Translations under genes and position numbers: made by a program
Notes under the pieces: generated by a model
What the model saw: the letters and a program-made list of their open reading frames with translations, nothing else
Told to the model about the DNA's origin: nothing
The model's database searches: none
Shown here: one piece after another, positions 7,722 to 15,478 of the stretch
Numbering within the stretch: the stretch's first letter is position 1
Layout: the number at the start of each line of letters is the position of its first letter
Assembly (NCBI GenBank): GCA_945877995.1
Contig: CAMDXD010000007.1
Coordinates: forward strand, 1-26,223
Direction: 5' to 3'
DNA from: Bordetella parapertussis
GTDB taxonomy: Bacteria; Pseudomonadota; Gammaproteobacteria; Burkholderiales; CAIKXV01
Length of the DNA stretch: 26,223 nucleotides

Positions 7722-8690
7722 ATGGTTTTCCGCATCCGGACACTGGGAACGCTCTTCGCCACCGGCCTCGCCGCCGCCGTCTTGCCGGCAAATGCTGCCT
7801 ATCCGGAAAAGCCGGTACGCTTGGTCGTCCCCTCGCCCGCCGGTGGCGGCATCGACGCCATTGCGCGGCTGATGGCCCAACGCCTGGCCGACACCGGCGT
7901 GCAATTCGTGGTCGAAAATCGGGGGGGCGCCGGCGGCAATATCGGGACCGAATTCGTCGCGCGCGCCGTGCCGGACGGCTACACGCTGCTGATGGCTGGG
8001 TCCCAGCTGGTTGCAAACCCCACGCTCTACGGAAAAGTCGGCTACGACCCGGTCAAGGATTTCGAGCCGATCAGCCTGCTGGCACTGGCGCCCAACGTGT
8101 TGGTGGTGCACCCATCGATGCCGGTGCATTCGGTGCGCGACCTGATCGCGCTCGCAAAGGCCAAACCGGGCGAGGTCACCTTCGCTGGTGCAGGGCCTGG
8201 CAGCACGCCCCACTTGGCCGGTGAACTGTTCGCAATGCTGTCCGGCGTGAAGATGGTCCATGTCGCCTATCGAGGCACGGGACCTGCCGTGACCGGCATC
8301 ATGGGCGGCGAGGTGCCCCTGATGTTCATGACCGCGACGACGGCGATGCCGCTCGTGCGCGCGAAGCGGGTGCGCGCGGTGGCGGTCACCAGTGCAAAGC
8401 GGATAGCGGCTGCCCCCGAGATCCCGACTATTGCGGAAAGCGGGCTCGGCGACTACCAGTCCGCCCAGTGGTACGGCCTGCTTGCCCCGGCGGGCGTACC
8501 TGCAGAGGCACTCGATTTCATGGTCGTCCGGGCGTCCCGGTTCGTGCTGGCGCCCGACGTCTCACAGCGCCTGATGGACGATGGCGCGGTGCCCGTCGGC
8601 AGCACGCGCCAGTCCTTCGCTGCATTCATCCGCAGCGAATTCACCAAATGGGCAGAGGTCATTCAGCGCTCGGGGGCGAAGTCGGGATGA
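7722..8690 (+). CDS. Bug/TctC-family substrate-binding protein (3)
   Basis: A 322-residue periplasmic receptor. The signal peptide MVFRIRTLGTLFATGLAAAVLPANA leads into YPEKPVRLVVPSPAGGGIDAIAR, then VVENRGGAGGNIGTEFVA, VPDGYTLLMAG, MVHVAYRGTGPAVTGIMGGE and the closing IRSEFTKWAEVIQRSGAK, all in Bug family order. GGGAGGTCCAGC before the ATG is a strong ribosome binding site. It ends the plus-strand cluster of Bug, Bug, SDR, NMT1-like, Bug. Its last 32 bases overlap the end of the minus-strand YyaL-type gene, a tail-to-tail overlap of two intact genes. The loop reads PAGG rather than PFxPGG, a small deviation. Ligand unknown. Confidence 0.93.
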   Translation: MVFRIRTLGTLFATGLAAAVLPANAAYPEKPVRLVVPSPAGGGIDAIARLMAQRLADTGVQFVVENRGGAGGNIGTEFVARAVPDGYTLLMAGSQLVANPTLYGKVGYDPVKDFEPISLLALAPNVLVVHPSMPVHSVRDLIALAKAKPGEVTFAGAGPGSTPHLAGELFAMLSGVKMVHVAYRGTGPAVTGIMGGEVPLMFMTATTAMPLVRAKRVRAVAVTSAKRIAAAPEIPTIAESGLGDYQSAQWYGLLAPAGVPAEALDFMVVRASRFVLAPDVSQRLMDDGAVPVGSTRQSFAAFIRSEFTKWAEVIQRSGAKSG

Positions 8691-10713
8691 GGACACCCGA
8701 GGTCTCATCAAGCAACCGCGCAAGCGCAGCGGTGGACTGAACCGGCGCGAAGCAGGTCTGGCCTGCGCATACGTAGGCCGTCGCTGCACCCTCCAGCATC
8801 GACTTGCCGCATGCAGGATGACCAGCGTGCAGCGCATCGGCTGCGCACGCGGGTATCACGACGATGTCCGCAGCGGTGTGCCGGTGCGCCGCTGCAACCA
8901 GCGCGTGCCAGTGCGGATCCCCGGAAGACCCGACCACCACGACCTGTACGGCATGCTCCAACAGTGCCGACGCATCCAGCAGGGAGGACAGCTGGTAAGT
9001 ATCCCGCTCGAAGGCGCCGGCGAACGCCTTCAACAGTCGCTCGGCCGCCGTGCGCCAGTGGCCGTCACCGGTCAGCAAGTACAGCCGGGCGAACAACCCT
9101 GCCAGCATGCCGTTGCCCGAGGGCGTCGCCGTGTCGCGTCCATCGACTATGCGAAGCGCAGGGCCGACGTCGCCCTCGACGGCATAGCTGAACGCCCCAC
9201 TGTCCGGGCTGCCGAAACTCGTCTCGCTCTCGCGTGCCAGCGCCAGGCTTCTTTCGAGAAAACGCCCCTGTCCGGTCACTTCGAACAACGCGCTGGCGGC
9301 GAGCGCCATGGACGCCAGATCGTCGAGGACCGTGGTGCTCCCGGCTGCCCCGTCGCACCACGAGTGCACCAGCGTGCCCTCGGGCATCATCCGCGCAGCA
9401 ACGAAGTCCAGCGCATCGATGGCTGAGCGCAGCCAGTCGTCGCGTTCGAACACGATGGCGGCGCGCGCGAGCGCGGCGATCGCGTGTCCGTTCCAGTCCG
9501 CCAGTACCTTGTCATCCCGCGCGGGCGACGAGCGCAGCGCACGCGCCGCCCGCAACCGGTCCAGACCGGCGGCGAGGCGGAGCGCAGCCATTTCATCAGA
9601 TACCGGCGCATCCAGCCGGTTGAGCACGTTGCGGCCGAGATGGTTTCCGCCGGGTGTCACGTCAAAGTAGCTGCAGAAGCGTTCGGCATCCGGGCCAAGC
9701 AGCGCCTCCACCTCGGCATGGCTCCACAGGTAGAAGCCGCCCTCCTCGCCCCCGCTCTCGGCGGCAAGGCTGGAGGCGAACCCGCCTCCGGGAAGGCGCA
9801 GTTCGCGCAGCATCCAGCCGACGGTTTCCTCGACGCGGTCGCGCAGCCATGGCGCTTGCGTGCGACGCCATACCGACGTCATCAGATCAACGAGCAGCGC
9901 GTTGTCGCAGAGCATCTTCTCGAAATGGGGCACTTTCCACCGCCCATCGGTGGCGTAGCGTGCGAAGCCACCGCCAAGGTGATCGAACAGGCCACCCGCG
10001 CACATGCGCTGGAGGAGGAGCTCCACTGCGGCGGTCATCTCGTGCTCCCCCTCGCGCACGCCGGTGTGCCATAGAAAACAGAACAGCGCGGGATACGGGA
10101 ACTTCGGTGCGCCCTGCAGCCCACCATCCGCCGGATCGAGCTGTTCGAGCAGCCTGCGCGCAGCCACCACCCCCTGCGCCGGGGACAGCGGCTGTCCGGC
10201 CGTATCGAGCCGCTGCGCGTCGGCCAGTGCATCGATCACGTTTCCAGCCGCCACCGCAATTGCGGCGGGGTCGGCATCGAACGCCTGGCGCACCCGGGCC
10301 AGCGCATCGCGGAACGCAGGCACGCGCCCGCGGCGCACGGGCGGGAAATAGGTGCCACCGCCGAATGGTCGCCCGTCGGGCAGCAGGAACATCGTCAACG
10401 GCCATCCCGCGCGCTTGCCCATGGCCCGCAGTGCGCGGATGTAGAGCGCGTCAACATCGGGACGCTCCTCCCGGTCGACCTTCACGTTCACGAACCATTC
10501 GTTCATCAGCGCGGCCGTCGCGGGATCCTCGAAGCTTTCCCGCGCCATCACATGGCACCAGTGGCAGGCCGCATAGCCGACGCTGAGCAGCACCGGCCGA
10601 CCAAGGCTGCGGGCGGACGCGAACGCCGCCTCGCCCCAGGGCTGCCAGTGCACCGGATGATCCTGATGCAGCCGCAGGTATGGACTGGTACACCCGGCCA
10701 ACGCGTTGTACAT
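8659..10713 (-). CDS. Thioredoxin domain-containing protein, YyaL/DUF255 (spermatogenesis-associated protein 20-like) family
   Basis: A 684-residue protein matching the YyaL/DUF255 family in length and order. The N-terminus NALAGCTSPYLRLHQDHPVHW fits the family start, followed by a thioredoxin-like domain with CHWC at residues 50-53 and the usual VDREERPDVDALY. Then comes a large alpha/alpha barrel related to N-acylglucosamine epimerases and six-hairpin glycosidases (GGLFDHLGGGFARYATDGRW, VPHFEKMLCDNALL, GGEEGGFYLWSHAE). The family's function is not settled; redox or sugar-related roles have been suggested. The frame is open to 10893, but only the ATG at 10713 gives the conserved start. It is the last gene of the minus-strand operon, 20 bases after the decarboxylase-like gene. 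Why a housekeeping-type protein sits here is unclear. Confidence 0.9.
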   Translation of the reverse strand: MYNALAGCTSPYLRLHQDHPVHWQPWGEAAFASARSLGRPVLLSVGYAACHWCHVMARESFEDPATAALMNEWFVNVKVDREERPDVDALYIRALRAMGKRAGWPLTMFLLPDGRPFGGGTYFPPVRRGRVPAFRDALARVRQAFDADPAAIAVAAGNVIDALADAQRLDTAGQPLSPAQGVVAARRLLEQLDPADGGLQGAPKFPYPALFCFLWHTGVREGEHEMTAAVELLLQRMCAGGLFDHLGGGFARYATDGRWKVPHFEKMLCDNALLVDLMTSVWRRTQAPWLRDRVEETVGWMLRELRLPGGGFASSLAAESGGEEGGFYLWSHAEVEALLGPDAERFCSYFDVTPGGNHLGRNVLNRLDAPVSDEMAALRLAAGLDRLRAARALRSSPARDDKVLADWNGHAIAALARAAIVFERDDWLRSAIDALDFVAARMMPEGTLVHSWCDGAAGSTTVLDDLASMALAASALFEVTGQGRFLERSLALARESETSFGSPDSGAFSYAVEGDVGPALRIVDGRDTATPSGNGMLAGLFARLYLLTGDGHWRTAAERLLKAFAGAFERDTYQLSSLLDASALLEHAVQVVVVGSSGDPHWHALVAAAHRHTAADIVVIPACAADALHAGHPACGKSMLEGAATAYVCAGQTCFAPVQSTAALARLLDETSGVLIPTSPPSAE

Positions 10714-10733
10714 GGTCGGGCGTTGCCGCTGCT

Positions 10734-11453
10734 TCAGTGGTCGCGCAGCAGGCGGCCCAGCCGCGGCAACTTCTCGGGTATGCCCGCCATGCGCAGGGCC
10801 TGCCAAAGACCTGCCTGGTTGCTGGTCACCACCGGCAGGCCGGTGTCGGTCTCCAGCGGCTCGATCGCCTCGAAGGTGCGCAGGTTGCCGCACGAAATGA
10901 AGATGCCGTCGGCCTGGGGTGCCGAACGTACGACTTCGCGCGCGAGCCGGTAGGTCTCCTCGACCTGCACACGTCCCATGTCCGGGCTGCGCTTCAGGCC
11001 CATCCCTCGGATGGCCGCCACGTCGAAACCAGACACCGCGAGTGCTTCGACCAGGCGCGCATCGATATCGGCGATGTAGCTGGTGGCGATGGCCGGTCGC
11101 CGGATGCCCAATGCATGCATCGCGGCCGCGACCGCCGTGTACGACGTGGTGGCCGGGATGCCGCTCACCGCGGAGATGCGCTTGCAGAGTTCGGCGTCAT
11201 GGCCCGGCCCGCGGAAGAAGGCGATCGCGGTTCCGGCCTGCAGGATGACATCGACTTCGGCCGATGCGAGTTCGCGCGCGGCGCGCTCGACCTGGGTCAC
11301 CGCCTCGGCCAGCCCTTCTGCACTGACGTCGTGCACCATCGTGCGCGTCTCGACCAGACATACGCCATCCGGCATGGCGCGTCGCCATTCCTCGCAGCCG
11401 ACCGTTTCCGGCGAAGGCGAGATACGCCCGATTTTCGCGCGCCATCCGTACAT
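10734..11453 (-). CDS. Arylmalonate decarboxylase-like protein (Asp/Glu racemase superfamily)
   Basis: A 239-residue enzyme of the Asp/Glu racemase, maleate isomerase and arylmalonate decarboxylase (AMDase) superfamily. Racemases and maleate isomerases use two cysteines. Here the first position is Gly74 in LQAGTAIAFFRGPG and only the second, Cys188 in DGIFISCGNLRTFEAI, is kept. As I recall it, the characterised Bordetella AMDase also has Gly74 and Cys188 and similar blocks (MGTSLSFYRG, DGILLSCGGL). AMDase removes CO2 from aryl- or alkenyl-malonates without a cofactor. That makes decarboxylation of a malonate-type substrate the best guess, not proven. A strong ribosome binding site, GGGAGGAAATGAC, precedes the ATG. 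It follows quinone oxidoreductase 1 after 13 bases. Confidence 0.82.
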   Translation of the reverse strand: MYGWRAKIGRISPSPETVGCEEWRRAMPDGVCLVETRTMVHDVSAEGLAEAVTQVERAARELASAEVDVILQAGTAIAFFRGPGHDAELCKRISAVSGIPATTSYTAVAAAMHALGIRRPAIATSYIADIDARLVEALAVSGFDVAAIRGMGLKRSPDMGRVQVEETYRLAREVVRSAPQADGIFISCGNLRTFEAIEPLETDTGLPVVTSNQAGLWQALRMAGIPEKLPRLGRLLRDH

Positions 11454-11466
11454 GTCATTTCCTCCC

Positions 11467-12456
11467 TCAGGGAACGAGCAAGATCTTGCCGACGCTGCCC
11501 CGGCTCTCCAGCAGGCGGTGGGACTCTACCGCATCGGCAAGCGGGAACACGCGCGCAATGGTGACCGCCAGCTTGTCTGCGGCGATCCATTCGAACAGAT
11601 CGCCGGCCCGTCGCGCGACATCGCCCGCGCTCGCCACATAGTGGGTCAGCGAAGGGCGCATCAACGTGAGGGATCCGCGCGCGTTCAGCACGGCGGTATC
11701 GAATGCGGGTACCGGACCGCTCGCTTGTCCGAAGATCACCAGGGTACCGAGCGCGGCGATGCAATCGAAATTGCGCTCGAAGGTGGACTTGCCGACCGAG
11801 TCGTACACCACGTCCACGCCGTTGCCGCCGGTCAGCTTCATCGTCTCCACCGCGAAATCATGCTGGGTATAGTCGATCGCCGCGTCGGCACCGGCCGCAC
11901 GTATCCGCTCCAGCTTGGCCGCGGTCGAGGCGGTCCCGATCACCGTGGCGCCCATCATCTTCGCGATCTGCACCAGCAGCAGGCCGGTGCCGCCTGCAGC
12001 CGCGTGCACGAGCACCCGCATGCCCGGCTTCAGCGGCACCGCACTGCATGCCAGATAGTGTGCGGTCATCCCCTGCTGCATGGTTGCGGCCGCGGTCTCG
12101 AACCCGATCGCATCGGGCAGGCGATGCAGGTGCCAAGCGGGCAGCGCCTGCAGCTGCGCATAGGCACCCTGACCGTTCGACACGCCGTAGGCGACCCGGT
12201 CGCCCGGACGCAGGCGCTCGACGCCGGTACCGACCGCCACCACGGTGCCGGCCCCTTCCGCACCGGGGATGTACGGCAGTGGGCGTCGATGATGCCCGCC
12301 CCAGTGAAACCCGGACCTGTAGTACACATCGAGATAGTTGAGCCCGGCCGCTGCGACCCTCACCAGCACTTCGCCGGCTACCGGGTGTGGCGCTTCGACC
12401 TCCTCGAAGCGCAGGACCTCGGGCGGTCCGAGTTCGTGTACCCGGATAGCCTTCAT
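11467..12456 (-). CDS. NADPH:quinone oxidoreductase-like MDR family protein (1)
   Basis: A 329-residue medium-chain dehydrogenase/reductase of the zeta-crystallin/QOR branch. The N-terminal catalytic domain carries GPPEVLRFEEVEAP, VAAAGLNYLDVYYRSG and PGAEGAGTVVAVG; the Rossmann domain has VHAAAGGTGLLLVQIAK near residues 150-165, and the usual SVGKILLVP end closes the protein. The Cys ligands of zinc alcohol dehydrogenases are missing, as in QORs, which reduce quinones or enones with NADPH. The gene lies in the middle of the minus-strand operon, 10 bases after the NMT1-like gene and 13 before the decarboxylase-like gene. A second, clearly different QOR is encoded upstream in the same operon. 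The substrate is unknown; crotonyl- or enoyl-type reductions are alternatives. Confidence 0.9.
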   Translation of the reverse strand: MKAIRVHELGPPEVLRFEEVEAPHPVAGEVLVRVAAAGLNYLDVYYRSGFHWGGHHRRPLPYIPGAEGAGTVVAVGTGVERLRPGDRVAYGVSNGQGAYAQLQALPAWHLHRLPDAIGFETAAATMQQGMTAHYLACSAVPLKPGMRVLVHAAAGGTGLLLVQIAKMMGATVIGTASTAAKLERIRAAGADAAIDYTQHDFAVETMKLTGGNGVDVVYDSVGKSTFERNFDCIAALGTLVIFGQASGPVPAFDTAVLNARGSLTLMRPSLTHYVASAGDVARRAGDLFEWIAADKLAVTIARVFPLADAVESHRLLESRGSVGKILLVP

Positions 12457-12466
12457 CGTACTTCCA

Positions 12467-13399
12467 TCAATGCGAAGGCGCGTGCGCGCGCTGCTGCACG
12501 TCCGCGTTCACCAGCGCGAGCGGCGACTCCGTCTCCTCGAGCATGCCCCAGCTGCGCAGCCACTCCCACGTACGCTTCGCCTCTTCGGCGGGAATGGGTG
12601 CCGGGTCGCAGACCACCAGTCGGCCGACCGGGATCTCTTCCGGGCGCAGCTTGGCGACGCCTGGATTCTCTGCCTTGTGGTAGTCGATAAAGTAGTGCAG
12701 GTACTTCGACTTGTCCGCATTGATCCGGCGCACCGCCTCGCACACTGCACGGTTGAACGCGGCATAGGTTTCCGCATCGACCTTATCCGACGCGACCTCG
12801 GTGCCGTGGTAAAGGCCGGAGCAGACCGACCGGTAACCCATTTTTTCGGCAAGAGTCACATAAGGTTCGGTCAGCGTGGTGGCGTCCACCTCGCCCTTGG
12901 CCAGCATCTGGAGGCGGAAGTCAGACCCGTGCGGCAGGCTGCACAGGTTGATCTCGTCGCGGGTCAGGAAACCCTCGAGCAGGTGCAAGGCCATGTAGTG
13001 GGTGCCGAAATAGAACGGCACGCCGACCTTCCGGTGCGCGAGCTGCTGCGGCGTGTAGATGTCGGAATCGCCGCGCACGACGATCGACGAGAAGGTGATG
13101 ATGCCGCGCCGACCGATCTGGCGGCTGCCGACGCGGGTGTTCTCGACGCGACACATGTTGCCCCACTCGCAGGCGTTGTACATGTCGGCCGCTCCCGCCT
13201 CGAACAGGCTGCCATGGCTGCTGAACGGATCCAGGCCCTTCGGACTGTCGACATCCGTGCGTTCCTTCCGGTTCTCCAGCACCTTGCGATCGGCCCACCG
13301 GACATCAATGCCTTCCTTCGCGAACAGGCCTTCGTCGTAGGCGACCAGTTCGGGAAGACCCTGGAAGGGTGCGGTGGTCTCGAGGATCAGTGTCTTCAT
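12467..13399 (-). CDS. NMT1-like substrate-binding-fold protein without signal peptide
   Basis: A 310-residue protein resembling the NMT1/SsuA/TauA binding-protein fold: TAPFQGLPELVAYDEGLFAKEGIDVRW near the start, a hinge segment YTPQQLAHRKVGVPFYFGTHY, and GEVDATTLTEPYVTLAEKMGYR. Start choice: the frame runs to 13507, but the ATG at 13399 has GGAG at six bases and the added N-terminus would not be signal-like either. The first residues (MKTLILETT) already belong to the fold, so no export signal is present, and no ABC permease or ATPase lies nearby. Relatives such as 4,5-dihydroxyphthalate decarboxylase show that this fold can be enzymatic. The gene sits between Bug receptor 4 (65 bases) and QOR 1 (10 bases). 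It may be a catalyst or cytoplasmic sensor in the pathway, or an unusual receptor. Confidence 0.72.
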   Translation of the reverse strand: MKTLILETTAPFQGLPELVAYDEGLFAKEGIDVRWADRKVLENRKERTDVDSPKGLDPFSSHGSLFEAGAADMYNACEWGNMCRVENTRVGSRQIGRRGIITFSSIVVRGDSDIYTPQQLAHRKVGVPFYFGTHYMALHLLEGFLTRDEINLCSLPHGSDFRLQMLAKGEVDATTLTEPYVTLAEKMGYRSVCSGLYHGTEVASDKVDAETYAAFNRAVCEAVRRINADKSKYLHYFIDYHKAENPGVAKLRPEEIPVGRLVVCDPAPIPAEEAKRTWEWLRSWGMLEETESPLALVNADVQQRAHAPSH

Positions 13400-13464
13400 G
13401 GGAGGCTCCGGTGGGGGAAAACAGGCTGCGGACGACGGACAAGGCGGGCGTGGACAAACGATGT

Positions 13465-14463
13465 TCAGTCCAGGGTGAGGCCGATCTTGCGGATCAGTGT
13501 CGACCAAACCTCGGACTCGCGGCGGATCGTGTCGGCGAACGCCGCCGGTGTGTCCCCGATCGGCGAGGCGCCGAACTGGGCCATGCGGTCACGCACCTCG
13601 GGCGTCTGCAAGGCACGCACGAGCGTGGATGACAGCAGGTTGGTGACCTGCGGCGGCAGCCCGGCGGGGCCGAGCAGGCTGACCCACAGGGTCGCTTCGT
13701 AGCCGGGCAGGTCCTGCGCGACCGTCGGCATGCCGGGCAGTGTCGGCAGTGGCGCGGGCGAGGTCACGGCAAGGGCCTTGAGCTTGCCATCGCGAACCTG
13801 CGGCAGCGCGGTGTTGACCGGCTCGATGGTCATCGCGATATGGCCCCCGAGCAGGTCGGCCATCGCCTGCGCACCGCCCTTGTACGGCACGTGCATCAGG
13901 TCGACGCCGGCCATGAACTTGAACAGCTCGACCGCCAGGTGCTGGGAGGTGCCCGCCCCGGCCGAGCCGTAGGTCAGCATGCCCGGTCGAGCCCTTGCAA
14001 GGGCAATCAACTGGCGGACCGTCGTTACTGGGATCGACGGATGAACCAGCACCACGCTCGGGATCGACGCCATCCGGGACAGGGGCGTGAAGTCCTTCTG
14101 CGTGTCGTAGGGCACGTTGCGGTACAGCCGCGGCGTCACCGTCATCGTGGTGGTCGTGCCGATGATCAGGGTGTGGCCGTCGGGCGCGGCCTTGGCGACG
14201 AACGCCGTACCGATCGTGCCGCTCGCCCCGGCCCGGTTTTCGATCACGACCGGCTGCCCGAGCAGCTCGCTCAAACGCGGCATCACGATACGCGTAAGGG
14301 CATCCACCGGCCCGCCCGGCGGGAAGGGTACGACTACACGGATCGGGGTTGTAGGTCCGCCCGCCGTTTGCGCATACGCAGCCCCGGCCATTGCCGGTAC
14401 CGAGAGGAGGCCAGCCGCCAGCCGCCTCACGATTGCCCGCCGCTGCCGGTCGCTGATGTCCAT
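13465..14463 (-). CDS. Bug/TctC-family substrate-binding protein (4)
   Basis: A 332-residue periplasmic receptor. The ATG at 14463 has GGAAGGACAC before it and yields a signal peptide with an Arg-rich start (DRQRRAIVRRLAAGLLSVPAMAGAAYA). The mature part shows PIRVVVPFPPGGPVDALTR, VVIENRAGASGTIGTAFVA, PDGHTLIIG, DLMHVPYKGGAQAMADLLGGH, and a final TIRRESEVWSTLIRKIGLTLD. An upstream extension to 14550 is open but overlaps nothing useful. This is the only Bug gene inside the GntR-controlled operon, which links its ligand to the substrate of the LLM/QOR/decarboxylase-like enzymes. An aromatic or malonate-type acid would fit but is inferred from context alone. Confidence 0.93.
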   Translation of the reverse strand: MDISDRQRRAIVRRLAAGLLSVPAMAGAAYAQTAGGPTTPIRVVVPFPPGGPVDALTRIVMPRLSELLGQPVVIENRAGASGTIGTAFVAKAAPDGHTLIIGTTTTMTVTPRLYRNVPYDTQKDFTPLSRMASIPSVVLVHPSIPVTTVRQLIALARARPGMLTYGSAGAGTSQHLAVELFKFMAGVDLMHVPYKGGAQAMADLLGGHIAMTIEPVNTALPQVRDGKLKALAVTSPAPLPTLPGMPTVAQDLPGYEATLWVSLLGPAGLPPQVTNLLSSTLVRALQTPEVRDRMAQFGASPIGDTPAAFADTIRRESEVWSTLIRKIGLTLD

Positions 14464-14500
14464 CGTGTCCTTCCGGTAACAGAGATGCCTTGCGGGAGAT

Positions 14501-15478
14501 TCAGCGCGGCAGCAGGATGACCTTGCCCATCGTCTGCCGGTCACTGACATAGCGGTGTGCCTCGGCCACTTCGGCCATGGCGAACGTCCTGGATATCACC
14601 GGCTTCACCTGCCCTGTCGCCACCATCGACAGGATTTCGGACAGTGCTGCCCTGTGCATGGCCTGGGTCCACGGCGGGCCGCCGATATTCAGACCGTAAA
14701 CCTGCAGGTTCTTCGCGAACAACTGCTCAGCAGGCAACGGCGGCAGGCTGCCACTCGCGCGCCCATAGATCATCAGCCGTCCGCCCGGCGCGAGCGCGGT
14801 GATGCTGTCGAGGACCACCTGGCCGCCCACGCATTCGAGCACCCTGTCGACCCCTTTGCCACCCGTGAAGTCGAGCGCCGCCTCGATGAACCCGTGGTCG
14901 CGGTAGTTGATCGCCGCATCGGCGCCAAGCGTGCGCACCAGGTCAAGCTTTGCCTCGGTGGACGCCGTGGCGAGTACCTTTGCCCCCCAAGCGCGCGCAA
15001 GCTGCACCGCTGCTGTACCTACACCCGAGGCGGCCGCCTGCACCAGCACGGTCTCACCGGCGCGAAGCGGCGCAAGCGTCTTGAGCATGTGGTATGCGGT
15101 GAGGAAGGCGACCGGAATCGATGCCGCCTCGACGAACGACAGCGACGCCGGCATCGGCAGAGCCTCGTCCACCGGAACGCGAACCTGCTCAGCCTGGCAA
15201 CCGGCCAGCGTCGTGCGCGTGAACACACGGTCGCCGATTGTGTAGCCGGCGAGCTCGCGCCCGACAGCGATCACGGTGCCGGCAGCCTCGGTTCCCAGCA
15301 TCGCGGGGAAGTCGACCTTGAAGTGGTACATGCCGGAGCGGCGCATCACGTCCGCATAGTTCACCCCGGCCGCCTCGACCTTGAGCACGAGATCGCCGTC
15401 ACCGCAGGAGGGCTCCGGCGCGTCTTCGAAGCGGAGGACTTCGGGCCCCCCAGTCTGGTGGTAGCGGACTGCCTTCAT
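14501..15478 (-). CDS. NADPH:quinone oxidoreductase-like MDR family protein (2)
   Basis: A 325-residue QOR-type medium-chain reductase: MKAVRYHQTGGPEVLRFED, VEAAGVNYADVMRRSG, LGTEAAGTVIAVG, the Rossmann loop QAAASGVGTAAVQLARAWG, ECVGGQVVLDSITALAPGG and the end RQTMGKVILLPR. No zinc-binding cysteines are present. Its ATG overlaps the stop of the LLM oxidoreductase gene by four bases (ATGA, 15475-15478), a sign of translational coupling and probably of a shared pathway step. It resembles QOR 1 only at family level, so the two probably handle different intermediates. The exact substrate is not predictable. Confidence 0.9.
   Translation of the reverse strand: MKAVRYHQTGGPEVLRFEDAPEPSCGDGDLVLKVEAAGVNYADVMRRSGMYHFKVDFPAMLGTEAAGTVIAVGRELAGYTIGDRVFTRTTLAGCQAEQVRVPVDEALPMPASLSFVEAASIPVAFLTAYHMLKTLAPLRAGETVLVQAAASGVGTAAVQLARAWGAKVLATASTEAKLDLVRTLGADAAINYRDHGFIEAALDFTGGKGVDRVLECVGGQVVLDSITALAPGGRLMIYGRASGSLPPLPAEQLFAKNLQVYGLNIGGPPWTQAMHRAALSEILSMVATGQVKPVISRTFAMAEVAEAHRYVSDRQTMGKVILLPR

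Noticed and set aside
11083..12690. 535-codon open frame on the plus strand
   Set aside because: It runs antisense across three intact minus-strand genes and its product is rich in Arg/His/Gly without family motifs.
12338..13702. 454-codon open frame on the plus strand
   Set aside because: It lies antisense to the NMT1-like and Bug 4 genes; no domain seen.
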